This document shows, piece by piece, positions 1-9,357 of a stretch of 64,000 nucleotides of DNA (the stretch's first letter is position 1; every line of letters begins with the position of its first letter). The position numbers and the translations under genes are program-made. The stretch spans positions 1,302,001 to 1,366,000 of the forward strand of contig JAILXV010000001.1 in the NCBI GenBank assembly GCA_045430285.1. Reading direction: 5' to 3'. Under the pieces are notes generated by a model. It did not search any database and was not told the DNA's origin. It saw nothing but the letters and a program-made list of their open reading frames with translations. This stretch comes from Agarilytica sp045430285 (lineage in GTDB: Bacteria > Pseudomonadota > Gammaproteobacteria > Pseudomonadales > Cellvibrionaceae).

Positions 1-678
<678 letters not shown>

Positions 679-682
679 ACAC

Positions 683-1534
683 CTACCCTTCCTGGTGTCT
701 CAACGATTGATCGGCATGTGTATCCCGTGTCTTATTGTGTGAAGTACCTTGGGACGTAGCGCTTTTAGGCGCTTGTGGCGAGAGAAACTGAAATAGCGAG
801 GCATACGCGGCCACGCCTCGGCTATCTTTTTCATAAAGGCTGGGGGGCACCCCCGCCCGACTCGCATCACGAAATTTGGTATCAATCGGGATCTTACCTG
901 GCCACACATTTTCACCGTAGTCATTTCGAATCGCTCGTAAACTGCCTACGGAAGCTTGGGTCCGCCGATCGAACATTGTGGGCACCACCAGATAAGACAA
1001 ATCCCGCTTCCTAGAACGACTTAACATTTTTAGAGTGTGAAGAATCCGCTCCAAACCTTTAATCGCCAAAAACTCGGTTTGTACGGGAATAATGAGTACG
1101 TCACACGCCGCCAACGCGTTCACCATCAGCACGCCAAGCTGGGGCGGGCAATCAATCACGACAAGATCGTATTCATCAGATACTTGCGCGAGCGCTTTGG
1201 TTAACACTAACCCCATACCATCGCCAATCCCTTGTCGCTCAAGAGTTGCGAGCGCGGTCGAGGCAGCAAGAAGATGGATACGAGCATAAGGCGTTTCGAA
1301 TATCAGGTCAGACACAAAACCATGCGAGATACGTTTTCGCTCATTAAAGAGCGTGTATACACTGTTTTCTTGAGTATCGGGGTCAAGCCTAAAATACGAC
1401 GTAAGCGAACCATGGGGATCCAGATCAATCATCAAAACACGTCGCCCAGCCTCGGCAGCAATGCCGGCCAACGACACGGCAGTCGTTGTTTTACCAACAC
1501 CGCCTTTCTGATTTGATACCGTCCAAACTTGCAA
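683..1534 (-). CDS. ParA/MinD-family ATPase of the chemotaxis cluster (ParC/PA1462-like)
   Basis: A 283-residue deviant Walker ATPase. The P-loop sits at the N-terminus (NQKGGVGKTTT, residues 8-18), followed by the ParA signature DLDPHGSLT and the Walker B-like VVIDCPPQLG. ParA proteins in chemotaxis operons (ParC in Vibrio, PA1462 in Pseudomonas) place chemoreceptor arrays at the cell pole or distribute them at division. The position between motD and the CheW-domain gene supports that role rather than chromosome or plasmid segregation, because no parB follows. The start is TTG at 1534: it puts the usual MxVWTVSNQKGG beginning right at the N-terminus, and no ATG lies close upstream. The C-terminal tail after about residue 255 is Ser/Thr-rich and not conserved in the fold. 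Confidence 0.9.
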   Translation of the reverse strand: MQVWTVSNQKGGVGKTTTAVSLAGIAAEAGRRVLMIDLDPHGSLTSYFRLDPDTQENSVYTLFNERKRISHGFVSDLIFETPYARIHLLAASTALATLERQGIGDGMGLVLTKALAQVSDEYDLVVIDCPPQLGVLMVNALAACDVLIIPVQTEFLAIKGLERILHTLKMLSRSRKRDLSYLVVPTMFDRRTQASVGSLRAIRNDYGENVWPGKIPIDTKFRDASRAGVPPSLYEKDSRGVAAYASLFQFLSPQAPKSATSQGTSHNKTRDTHADQSLRHQEG

Positions 1535-1567
1535 ACTACACCCTTACAATCGCGATCTCTTGCGTTA

Positions 1568-1599
1568 ATTATAGAATGTGAGGCACGGGCTACGTCGAA
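1568..1599 (-). promoter_or_regulatory. possible sigma-70-type promoter for parA and the CheW-domain gene
   Basis: The 225-bp gap between motD and parA holds no gene. On the minus strand it contains a perfect TATAAT (1568-1573), 34 bp before the TTG start of parA. The matching -35 is poor; TTCGAC at 1594-1599 is about 20 bp away. This is a weak prediction of a promoter internal to the chemotaxis cluster. Confidence 0.25.
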
Positions 1600-1759
1600 A
1601 CTCGATCAAATTGCGCGCAACTTCTCACTCTCACGGCAAAACCTTACCGCACTCTATACTTTCTTTAACTGCTCTATATGGCAAAGGCAATAAACGTGCC
1701 CCTCTGGGATTTTTGCGCCGGACTTCTGCTTCGAGCCGTTACCCTGAACAACACAAGCC

Positions 1760-2770
1760 CTAGTTCTCCAATTCGGTAATTGGCTCCTCGGGCGGGATGG
1801 CGACGGGAGGATTACTACGAGGTAGATCTGGGTCACTACTAAACAATAAGCCACCACCTTGTAAGCGCACAGGGTTCACGCCTGGATCTGGCAACTCTGC
1901 ACTTGGGTTGTCATCACTCACTTTGATCTGATCCGCTGACGACAATTCACCCTGGTCGAGAGAAGCTTCTGAGCCATCATTTAACGCCTCACCTAATTCC
2001 TCACTTATGGCATTATCCGTCGTGTTGGTGGTGTCTCTGGTAGCCTCGCTACTGTATTCATCAAAAGACTGCTTTGGCGGGGGCACAGCATTTTTTGCAA
2101 TTTTGAGTACAACCCGCCTATTACGTGCACGCGATGCGTCGTCCACGTTCGACACCACTGGCCGGTATTCACCGTAGCCAACCGCGGATAAACGTTCCGG
2201 TTTTACCCCTTGATAAGCAAGAAAATTAACGACCGCGACCGCGCGTGCAGAAGACAAGGCCCAATTGTTTTGAAAGTCTGCGTTTTGAATCGGAATATCA
2301 TCCGTATGACCCGCAATGGCAACGGCGTTATCGAAGGGCGCCATAATCTCAACCACCGGCGCGAGCAATGTTCTCGCGTCGTCACTAATATCCGCTTTAC
2401 CCGATTGAAACAAAAGCCCTGCACTTAACTCGATTTCCACCCATTGTTCGTTGCCCGAAATACTAATACGATCATCATCCACGACACCGGCTAACGCCTC
2501 TTTAATATCATCCGCAAGTGCTTCCACTTCCGCTAACACAGGTGCATCAGGGTTTTCTTTATCCTCTTCAGATATATCTTCGACGGACGATGCACCGGAA
2601 GAAAATGCGCTTTCTAATGTGGAAGATAATTGACGATACTTTTGTTCGTTCACATGGGAAACTGAATACATCACCACAAAAAATGCGAACAGCAGGGTAA
2701 TAAAATCAGAATAGGAAACTAACCACCGTTCGTGGTTAACTTTGGTTTCAATAGGAGGGCGGCGAATCAT
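1760..2770 (-). CDS. motD: flagellar stator protein MotD (MotB family, OmpA-like peptidoglycan-binding domain)
   Basis: 336 residues. One N-terminal membrane helix (about residues 18-37, YSDFITLLFAFFVVMYSVS) carries the proton-conducting aspartate Asp22. A periplasmic OmpA/MotB domain follows (about 120-235) with the peptidoglycan-binding signatures GHTDDIPI, NWALSSARA and RARNRRVVLKI. A long acidic, Pro-rich C-terminal tail (about 240-336) is not part of the conserved fold. With MotC it forms the proton-driven stator anchored to peptidoglycan. It follows motC by 7 bp. The MotC/MotD name follows the Pseudomonas arrangement, where a second stator pair lies in the che cluster; a motAB pair may exist elsewhere, but this window cannot show it. 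Confidence 0.93.
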   Translation of the reverse strand: MIRRPPIETKVNHERWLVSYSDFITLLFAFFVVMYSVSHVNEQKYRQLSSTLESAFSSGASSVEDISEEDKENPDAPVLAEVEALADDIKEALAGVVDDDRISISGNEQWVEIELSAGLLFQSGKADISDDARTLLAPVVEIMAPFDNAVAIAGHTDDIPIQNADFQNNWALSSARAVAVVNFLAYQGVKPERLSAVGYGEYRPVVSNVDDASRARNRRVVLKIAKNAVPPPKQSFDEYSSEATRDTTNTTDNAISEELGEALNDGSEASLDQGELSSADQIKVSDDNPSAELPDPGVNPVRLQGGGLLFSSDPDLPRSNPPVAIPPEEPITELEN

Positions 2771-2777
2771 AGCGAGG

Positions 2778-3518
2778 CTATTGCAAATAGCCGCTTAGTT
2801 TCATTTCAATCGCCTTAGGGTTTTCACCATCGGCAATAGAAATAATCCCTTCGATAATCAGTTCCCGATATTGGGACTGCTCTTTGATACACGCCTTTAA
2901 CTTATTGGCGATGGGCAATAACAATAAATTCGCCAGTGCAACGCCGTAGATAGTCGCTACGAATGCAACAGCGATCCCTGGGCCGAGTTCTGCGGGATCC
3001 GCTAGGTGACGCATCACATGAATCAAGCCCATCACCGCGCCAATAATACCGATCGTCGGTGCGTAGCCGCCCATGCTTTCGTAAAACTGAACGGCTTCAT
3101 GATCGCGCTGTTCGGCCACAATCAGGTCCGTCTCCATCACATGGCGAATAACGTCGGGTTCACTGCCATCCACCAAGAGCTGTAAACCCTTACGTGAAAA
3201 ATGATCTTTTTCTGATTCGGAAATATTTTCTAAACCCAACAAACCTTCTTTACGTGCCGCCATCGCCCACGACACAACATGCTGAATGCCCGCATTAAAT
3301 TTTTGATGGGGGGGACGAAAAATCCATTTAAATAAAGATATTGCGCGCTTAAGGCCGCTGGCCGGAGTTTGCAATATGGCTGCACCGAAAGTGCCGCCAA
3401 ATACGATGATCGCCGCTGGCCCATTTATTAACGACGCCCATGAGCCGCCTTCTAGGAAATTACCTCCTATCAGTGCAGCAAAACCAATGATGACGCCCAA
3501 AAAACTTAATAAGTCCAT
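2778..3518 (-). CDS. motC: flagellar motor stator protein MotC (MotA/TolQ/ExbB family)
   Basis: 246 residues, four predicted membrane helices: two near the N-terminus (about 1-20 and 30-50) and two near residues 150-200 (YAPTIGIIGAVMGLIHVM; AVAFVATIYGVALANLLLLPIANKL). The large cytoplasmic loop between helices 2 and 3 is where MotA proteins contact FliG. The length and the PTIGIIGAVMGL signature fit the MotA-type ion channel subunit. Its partner motD starts 7 bp downstream and cheB ends 49 bp upstream, so it is part of the che transcription unit. Confidence 0.95.
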   Translation of the reverse strand: MDLLSFLGVIIGFAALIGGNFLEGGSWASLINGPAAIIVFGGTFGAAILQTPASGLKRAISLFKWIFRPPHQKFNAGIQHVVSWAMAARKEGLLGLENISESEKDHFSRKGLQLLVDGSEPDVIRHVMETDLIVAEQRDHEAVQFYESMGGYAPTIGIIGAVMGLIHVMRHLADPAELGPGIAVAFVATIYGVALANLLLLPIANKLKACIKEQSQYRELIIEGIISIADGENPKAIEMKLSGYLQ

Positions 3519-3567
3519 GGTGATCTTTCTACGTTAGTGGAATCAATTTCTCCTAGCAGGCTACACA

Positions 3568-4668
3568 CTAAACTTCAGCGATTATTTTAGGCGCAATCTC
3601 TTTTAGGGGTAATTCGCAACTGGTGATATTTTCTTTTGCAACCGCTGCGGGCATACCATATACCACACAAGTTTCTTTATTTTGGCTCCAAATAGTGGAA
3701 CCTTTTTCTTTTAATAATCGAGCGCCATCCGCGCCATCGGCGCCCATGCCGGTCAATACAATCCCCAGCACACTACCACCAAATACAGAGGCCGCTGAAG
3801 CAAAGGTAATATCAACACAGGGCTTATAATTCACGCGATCATCACCATCAATAATTTTTACGGTGTTACCGGTGCGTTCGATCATCATCTGTTTTCCACC
3901 TGGAGCAACCAGCACGGTTCCCTTCTCGAGACGATCGCCATTTTCCGCTTCTTTTACAGAAAGCGCCGCATTTCTATTTAAACGCTCAGCAAAAGCTTTG
4001 GTGAAATTTTCTGGCATGTGCTGAATAATAATGACTGGGCAAGGAAAATCTGCAGGTAGTTGCGTGATAATATCGGTGAGCGCCACTGGCCCGCCAGTAG
4101 AGGATCCAATGGCTAAAAGTTTTACTTTACCTTTTAAACTTTTCGCCGCTGGCGCAGGTGATGTTGACCGCGAAAGTGCTGGGCGAGGACGCGTTGTTTC
4201 AGGCCTGGCTGAGGGAGCCGCTGGGGCTTCACGGGTCAATTCAACCGCTGACTGCACTGCTGTAGTATTTGCATTTTTCGCAAAGGTCACCAATTTCTGG
4301 TGAAATTTCTTTTTAAACGAAACAGAATTTGCTGATACCTCAGCAAAGTTCTTATTCATAAAATCGACCGCACCCGCCTCCAACGCATCCAACGTAATAC
4401 GCGCGCCTTCATAGGTCATCGAAGAAAACATAACAATAGGAATTGGGTTTTCTTCCATGATAATTTTGACTGCAGAAACACCATCCAAAAATGGCATTTC
4501 GTAATCCATAGAAATAATGTTCGGCTTTAATTTCGCCGCCATATCGATGGCTTCCTGGCCATTAGACGCGATGCCGATGACATTCAAATCCGGAGATTCG
4601 TTAATAATTTCTTTCAATCTCGTTTGAAAGAAATTTGAATCATCAACAACCAACACGCTGTAGGGCAC
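3568..4668 (-). CDS. cheB: chemotaxis response regulator protein-glutamate methylesterase CheB
   Basis: 366 residues. An N-terminal receiver domain (about 1-120) has Asp9/Asp10 and the phosphoacceptor Asp55 (ISMDYEMP). A flexible Ala/Pro/Arg linker (about 135-175) precedes the CheB methylesterase domain with catalytic signatures GSSTGGP (Ser), QHMPENFT (His) and LTGMGADGADG (Asp). It demethylates and deamidates chemoreceptors when phosphorylated by CheA, giving adaptation. The start is GTG 4668, preceded by a strong GAGGAGGAG ribosome-binding site. No cheR is present in this window. Confidence 0.97.
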   Translation of the reverse strand: MPYSVLVVDDSNFFQTRLKEIINESPDLNVIGIASNGQEAIDMAAKLKPNIISMDYEMPFLDGVSAVKIIMEENPIPIVMFSSMTYEGARITLDALEAGAVDFMNKNFAEVSANSVSFKKKFHQKLVTFAKNANTTAVQSAVELTREAPAAPSARPETTRPRPALSRSTSPAPAAKSLKGKVKLLAIGSSTGGPVALTDIITQLPADFPCPVIIIQHMPENFTKAFAERLNRNAALSVKEAENGDRLEKGTVLVAPGGKQMMIERTGNTVKIIDGDDRVNYKPCVDITFASAASVFGGSVLGIVLTGMGADGADGARLLKEKGSTIWSQNKETCVVYGMPAAVAKENITSCELPLKEIAPKIIAEV

Positions 4669-4725
4669 AGCTCCTCCTCAAAAAAATGGGTAACGCAATA
4701 AAAAATAACGAGCCGTGTTCAACTA

Positions 4726-7116
4726 CTACGAAACACCAAGGCCGGCTTTTCCTGTATTGCCGACATACTCTTTTAACATACTTGGCACATCCAAAATTAA
4801 GGCGATGGTGCCATCACCAGTAATGGTGGCACCGGCCATGCCTGGCGTACCTTGAAGCATTTTACCGAGCGGTTTAATTACCACCTCTTCTTGACCAATT
4901 AATTGGTCAACAACAAACCCAACACGCTGTGTGCCCACAGAAACAATGACCACATGGCTTTCTTCATTGGGGTCTAGGACTTTGGTATTTCCATTGATCA
5001 ACCATTTTTTGAGATAAAACATGGGAATGGCTTTATCTCGAATGGTGATACATTCTTGTCCGTCAACAATATTGCTTTTCGCCAAATCCATATTGAAAAT
5101 TTCATTCACACTGACAAGCGGCAAAGCAAATGTTTGATTTTCTAGTAGGATCATTAAGGTCGGCATGATCGCAAGGGTAAGCGGCACTTTAATAACGATT
5201 CGGGTGCCTTCGCCCAATTTAGAATTAATTTCAATCGAACCGTTAAGTTGGGTGATTTTCGTTTTCACCACGTCCATGCCAACACCACGGCCTGAGACGT
5301 CTGAAATTTCTGTCTTGGTTGAGAAGCCTGGCGCAAAAATAAGGTTGTAGGCTTCAACTTCTGAAAGCCGTGCGGCTGAATCAGCATCTAATATGCCTTT
5401 TTCCACAGCTTTATTTCTTAATGCTTCTGGGTCCATACCGCCACCATCATCCGTAATGGATAACAGGATATGATCCCCTTCTTGTTCTGCAGCGAGTAAC
5501 ACGGTCCCTTCTCTGGGTTTTCCGTTTTTCTCGCGAACATCGGGTACTTCAATACCATGGTCAACCGAGTTTCGCACCAAGTGAACTAATGGATCCGCAA
5601 GCGCCTCAACTAAGTTTTTATCAAGGTCAGTTTCTTCCCCTTGAAGGTCCAGACGAATTTCTTTTTTCAGGTTCCGTGCAAGGTCACGTACAACGCGGGG
5701 GAAACGACCGAACACTTTCTTGATCGGTTGCATCCGCGTTTTCATCACAGCAGATTGAAGATCACCAGTCACCACATCTAAATTGGCCACGGCCTTTTGC
5801 ATGGGTTCATCGGAGGTCTCTAGGCCTAGTCGTACCAAGCGGTTTCGCACAAGCACGAGCTCGCCCACCATATTCATGATGTCATCAAGACGCTGCGTAT
5901 CAACACGAACCGTTGTTTCCGCTGGGGCTGCATTGTTTTGCCCTCCAGCCGACGACGGCGCTTCTCGCTTCGCAGGCTCAGGTGCCGCAGGTTTGGGTTT
6001 CGCTGCTGGAGGAGGTGGTGGCGCTTTTGCCGCTGCTGGAGGCGGCGCAGACACAATCTTTTCTTTTGGCGCAGGAGGTGGCGTTGGTTTCGGGGGCGGC
6101 GGCGCCTTAGGTGCTGGTGGTGCGGACGCTTTTGCTACGTCTTTAGTCGGTGCTTTACCTGCGCCATGAAGTTGATCAAGGAGATTTTCGAATTCATCAT
6201 CGGTAATCAAATCCCCTTCGCCGCCTGCTGCTGGCGTGCTATCAGTTGAAGGCGCAGCAGCTTTTGGCGCTGCTGGACTAGGTGCAGCAGCGCCCACAGT
6301 CGGCGCTTTTCCAACACCGTGAAGCTGATCTAATAGGTCTTCAAATTCATCTTCTGAAATATCCTCAGAACCACTGGCCCCACTTGCTGCTGTGGGAGGT
6401 GCTGCCGGCGCTTGAGGCGCTGCGGGAGGTGCAGCGGTGGTGCCGCCACCAGGCCCCTTGCCTGATCCATGTAACTGATCCAACAAGGAATCAAATTCAT
6501 CTTCGGAGATATCTTCACTGCCCGATGCGGACGCGGCTGGCGCTGCAGCATCGGCCGCAGGCGCTTCTTCTTCATTAATTGCATCGAGAAAGCCTTCAAA
6601 TTCATCGTCGGTGATATCGATGGCTGGGTCACCGGCTGCAGGTTGTTCTGCTGGTGCAGCGGCCTCTTCTGCAGGTGCTTCTGCGGCGGCTTCACCGCCA
6701 CCTTCACTTCCGCCTTCAGCAAGATCCTCGCACGAAACCAAACGCTCTAACTGCGTAATAATCGCAGGGTCCGCAGGTTCAGGGGATTCGCCATTTTGGA
6801 TTTGTGTAAATTGATTTGTGACGGTATCCAAAGCTTGCAATACCACATCCATCAATTCGGGTGTGACTGAACGCTGCCCGTTGCGCAAAATATCAAACAG
6901 GTTTTCTGTAACGTGACAGCAATCTACCATGGCATTCAGTTGTAAAAAGCCAGCGCCGCCCTTTACCGTATGAAAACCTCTAAAAATTGCATTTAGCAAT
7001 TCTTTATCGTCTGGACGTTGCTCAAGATCAACCAGTTGCTCAGACAGCAGCTCGATAATCTCGCCGGCTTCTACCAGGAAGTCTTGTAATATTTCTTCGT
7101 CGTCGCCAAAGCCCAT
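4726..7116 (-). CDS. cheA: chemotaxis histidine kinase CheA
   Basis: 796 residues. P1/HPt domain at about 1-105 with phospho-accepting His49 (FHTVKGGAGF). A long Ala/Pro linker (about 130-400) follows, in which an acidic helix motif of the form D-I-(S/T)-(E/D)-D-E-F-x-x-L-L-D-Q-L-H-G occurs four times. Then come the dimerisation helices (about 402-470), the ATPase domain with N-box HLVRNSVDHGIE (about 512-523), G1 DDGGGMD and G2 GRGVGMDVV, and a CheW-like domain (about 650-790). It receives receptor signals through CheW and phosphorylates CheY and CheB. No canonical P2 domain is obvious; the repeats occupy its place. It lies in the cheY-Z-A-B order, 9 bp after cheZ. Confidence 0.97.
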   Translation of the reverse strand: MGFGDDEEILQDFLVEAGEIIELLSEQLVDLEQRPDDKELLNAIFRGFHTVKGGAGFLQLNAMVDCCHVTENLFDILRNGQRSVTPELMDVVLQALDTVTNQFTQIQNGESPEPADPAIITQLERLVSCEDLAEGGSEGGGEAAAEAPAEEAAAPAEQPAAGDPAIDITDDEFEGFLDAINEEEAPAADAAAPAASASGSEDISEDEFDSLLDQLHGSGKGPGGGTTAAPPAAPQAPAAPPTAASGASGSEDISEDEFEDLLDQLHGVGKAPTVGAAAPSPAAPKAAAPSTDSTPAAGGEGDLITDDEFENLLDQLHGAGKAPTKDVAKASAPPAPKAPPPPKPTPPPAPKEKIVSAPPPAAAKAPPPPPAAKPKPAAPEPAKREAPSSAGGQNNAAPAETTVRVDTQRLDDIMNMVGELVLVRNRLVRLGLETSDEPMQKAVANLDVVTGDLQSAVMKTRMQPIKKVFGRFPRVVRDLARNLKKEIRLDLQGEETDLDKNLVEALADPLVHLVRNSVDHGIEVPDVREKNGKPREGTVLLAAEQEGDHILLSITDDGGGMDPEALRNKAVEKGILDADSAARLSEVEAYNLIFAPGFSTKTEISDVSGRGVGMDVVKTKITQLNGSIEINSKLGEGTRIVIKVPLTLAIMPTLMILLENQTFALPLVSVNEIFNMDLAKSNIVDGQECITIRDKAIPMFYLKKWLINGNTKVLDPNEESHVVIVSVGTQRVGFVVDQLIGQEEVVIKPLGKMLQGTPGMAGATITGDGTIALILDVPSMLKEYVGNTGKAGLGVS
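6157..6621 (-). repeat. four acidic helix repeats inside the CheA linker
   Basis: Within CheA, residues about 166-182, 201-219, 251-269 and 302-320 repeat an acidic amphipathic motif. The last three end in LLDQLHG(S/V/A)GK and the first is a diverged copy (ITDDEFEGFLDAI). Ala/Pro spacers separate them. From memory, Pseudomonas CheA proteins carry similar motifs, so this is likely a family feature that may act as a docking array for CheY, CheB or CheZ. Confidence 0.8.
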
Positions 7117-7125
7117 TCAGCGCCC

Positions 7126-7923
7126 CTAAAAGCCTAAGCTCGATAACAAATCATCCACTTCATCCTGCCCTGAAACGACATCTTCTCGTTTATCGGCATG
7201 AATCTGTGGACCTTCAGCAACAGAGTCGAGCCCTTCTGACGGGCTAGAATCACCTTCGCCATCAGCGGCTAAGCCTGTTACCTCTTCAACCTGACACGCG
7301 ATACGCATCAAGTTAACTAATTCTTTTTCTACATCAGAAATGAGACCAATCACTTTCTTAAGCACTTGGCCGGTAAGGTCCTGATACCCTTGCTCCAAGA
7401 TGATTTCTTGCAAGCTGGCATTTAGCACAGTTGTTCCTGTGCCCATTTGATCTAAAAAGTCGTCGACACGACCGTAAAGATTTTTGAATTCTTCTTTGGT
7501 AACTTCTCGGCGTTTTAGCCGCTTCCACTCTTCTTTCAGCTTTGCGGATTCAGTTCCGAGATCCATCGCTAAAGGCGCCACGGCTTCTACCTTATCCATG
7601 GTTTTGTCGGCAGCGGCCTGCGTCATATCGATAACATATTGGAGTCGGTCAGAGGCATCTCGTATTTCTGAGCCATTGGTATCGGGAGGTGTTTGATCTA
7701 TTTTTACGTCAACATGAAAATTAACAATCGCTTCATGTAATCCACGGGTAAGCTGACCAACGGATTGAAATATATGACTGTTTCTAGCTTCTACAAGTTG
7801 ATGAATAAGCTCGGAGGCTTCATCAATATTATCCGCCTGCAACTTTTCAACAAGCTGATTGGCGCAGTCTTGCAACTGGCTTCTAAATTGATCATCGTCG
7901 TGCAGGGGTGCAAAATTATCCAT
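7126..7923 (-). CDS. cheZ: protein phosphatase CheZ
   Basis: 265 residues, mostly helical. It has the CheZ core with the catalytic-glutamine motif ILEQGYQDLTGQVLKK (about 175-190), and the C-terminus ends in the CheY-binding amphipathic helix EVDDLLSSLGF. CheZ speeds dephosphorylation of CheY-P and so ends the tumble signal. It lies between cheY (21 bp upstream) and cheA (9 bp downstream), the order typical of Pseudomonas-type clusters. Confidence 0.96.
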   Translation of the reverse strand: MDNFAPLHDDDQFRSQLQDCANQLVEKLQADNIDEASELIHQLVEARNSHIFQSVGQLTRGLHEAIVNFHVDVKIDQTPPDTNGSEIRDASDRLQYVIDMTQAAADKTMDKVEAVAPLAMDLGTESAKLKEEWKRLKRREVTKEEFKNLYGRVDDFLDQMGTGTTVLNASLQEIILEQGYQDLTGQVLKKVIGLISDVEKELVNLMRIACQVEEVTGLAADGEGDSSPSEGLDSVAEGPQIHADKREDVVSGQDEVDDLLSSLGF

Positions 7924-7944
7924 TAAGCGACCTTATTGTTATAT

Positions 7945-8331
7945 TTAGCCTTCGACTCGCTCAAAAATCTTATCAATTTTTTCTTTGAGCACTTGGGCTG
8001 TAAAGGGTTTAACAACATAGCCATTAACCCCTGCTTGCGCCGCTTCAATAATTTGGTCTCGCTTTGCTTCAGCGGTCACCATTAAAACGGGCAAGGGTGC
8101 GAGCTTCGCATCCGCACGAACTTCTTTGAGAAGATCGATGCCAGACATCCCAGGCATATTCCAATCCGTCACGAGGAAGTCAAAGTCGCCACTTTTAAGC
8201 GCTGGGAGCGCTGTGGAACCGTCATCCGCTTCGTGGGTATTGGTAAACCCAAGATCTCTCAGTAGATTCTTGATGATTCGACGCATTGTCGAGAAATCAT
8301 CAACAATCAATATTTTCATATTTTTGTCCAA
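7945..8331 (-). CDS. cheY: chemotaxis response regulator CheY
   Basis: Single receiver domain, essentially the whole protein. It has the acidic pocket in ILIVDDFSTMRR, phosphoacceptor Asp in LVTDWNMPGMSG, Thr in MVTAEAK and Lys in VVKPFTA. CheA phosphorylates it and it binds FliM at the motor. The frame runs further upstream (to 8382), but I chose TTG at 8331 because a GGAGG lies 5 nt before it, giving a start MDKNMKILIVDD of 128 residues. The ATG at 8319 (124 residues, the Pseudomonas length) is the other candidate, but the GGAGG is then 17 nt away. It is first of the che genes and follows fliA by about 265 bp. Confidence 0.95.
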   Translation of the reverse strand: MDKNMKILIVDDFSTMRRIIKNLLRDLGFTNTHEADDGSTALPALKSGDFDFLVTDWNMPGMSGIDLLKEVRADAKLAPLPVLMVTAEAKRDQIIEAAQAGVNGYVVKPFTAQVLKEKIDKIFERVEG

Positions 8332-8596
8332 TGGAACCTCCAAAATTCTGCCAATGTTCTTGCCGGTTTTCGTCTCTGGCAAAAGTCCCTGCGTTAACGT
8401 TTTTTACGCAGTGTTTTAGAAAGTAGCTCGCTGCCCCACAGTCTTACAATGCGCGTTGATGCACTCCCTCTTACCAAGTCTAGCTGCTTGTAGCCAGTCC
8501 TCCAGTTTTTCGCGATCGGAAATAACTAAAATGACTATTAACTTAAATAAAAACTGTATTTACCGAACTAACTCTTTGATTGTTGGGCAAAAAATC

Positions 8597-9340
8597 TCAT
8601 TGAACCCAGTCAGACAGACGCGTTCGCAACCGCGCAGTGGCTTGACTATGTATTTGGCTAATACGGGATTCGGACACTTCTAGCACAAGGCCAATTTCTT
8701 TTAGGTTGAGTTCTTGTTCGTAATACAAAGACAGGACGAGTTTTTCTCTATCGGGCAGTGTCTCGATCGCTTTAGCCAAGGAATCACGCATTGCGTCCTG
8801 GTGCACATCCTCAGACGGTCCCGAGAAAGATCGTCGCTCGAGAGGGGAGACGGCTGACGTATCATCTTCATAAATCTCATCAAAACTAAATAAGCGCGTG
8901 GACGCGGTGTCTTTAACGATGTCGTAATATTCGTCCATCGACACATCCATTTCTTTGGCAATTTCAGCATCCTTGGCATCTCGCCCCGTACGACCTTCAA
9001 CCGCAGCAATTGCATCGCTCACCCTACGACCATTGCGATGTACGGAACGCGGCGCCCAATCACCACGACGCATTTCATCAACGATAGAACCGCGAACACG
9101 AATACCGGCATAGGTCTCAAAGCTTGCGCCCTTGGTGCCGTCGTATTTTTGCGCAGCTTCCAACAGACCAATCATGCCTGCCTGAATCAGGTCGTCTACC
9201 TGCACGGAAGATGGCATACGCGCCATCATGTGATGTGCGATACGTTTCACCAGGAATGCGTAATCTTCAACCTTTATTGTCGAAGCATCACCTTTGGTTT
9301 GTTCGTATACCATTAAATTTTCAGCCGCAGAACCTGACAT
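8597..9340 (-). CDS. fliA: flagellar sigma factor FliA (sigma-28)
   Basis: 247 residues. Sigma region 2 (about 30-100, including VDDLIQAGMIGLLEAAQKYD and the Arg-rich VRGSIVDEMRRGDW), region 3 (about 105-180) and region 4 helix-turn-helix (about 195-245, LNLKEIGLVLEVSESRISQIHSQA). It directs RNA polymerase to late flagellar and chemotaxis genes and is normally held by FlgM. It lies 17 bp downstream of fleN, in the standard flhA-flhF-fleN-fliA order. I saw no clear sigma-28 promoter between it and cheY. Confidence 0.97.
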   Translation of the reverse strand: MSGSAAENLMVYEQTKGDASTIKVEDYAFLVKRIAHHMMARMPSSVQVDDLIQAGMIGLLEAAQKYDGTKGASFETYAGIRVRGSIVDEMRRGDWAPRSVHRNGRRVSDAIAAVEGRTGRDAKDAEIAKEMDVSMDEYYDIVKDTASTRLFSFDEIYEDDTSAVSPLERRSFSGPSEDVHQDAMRDSLAKAIETLPDREKLVLSLYYEQELNLKEIGLVLEVSESRISQIHSQATARLRTRLSDWVQ

Positions 9341-9357
9341 GAGACAACTTCGTTAAA

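Noticed and set aside
683..1534. Plasmid or chromosome partition gene parA
   Set aside because: No parB or parS; the position between motD and a CheW-domain gene identifies the chemotaxis ParA.
5783..6249. Long plus-strand frames rich in Ala, Gly and Arg
   Set aside because: Shadow frames over the GC-rich Ala/Pro linker of CheA; no start context or family match.
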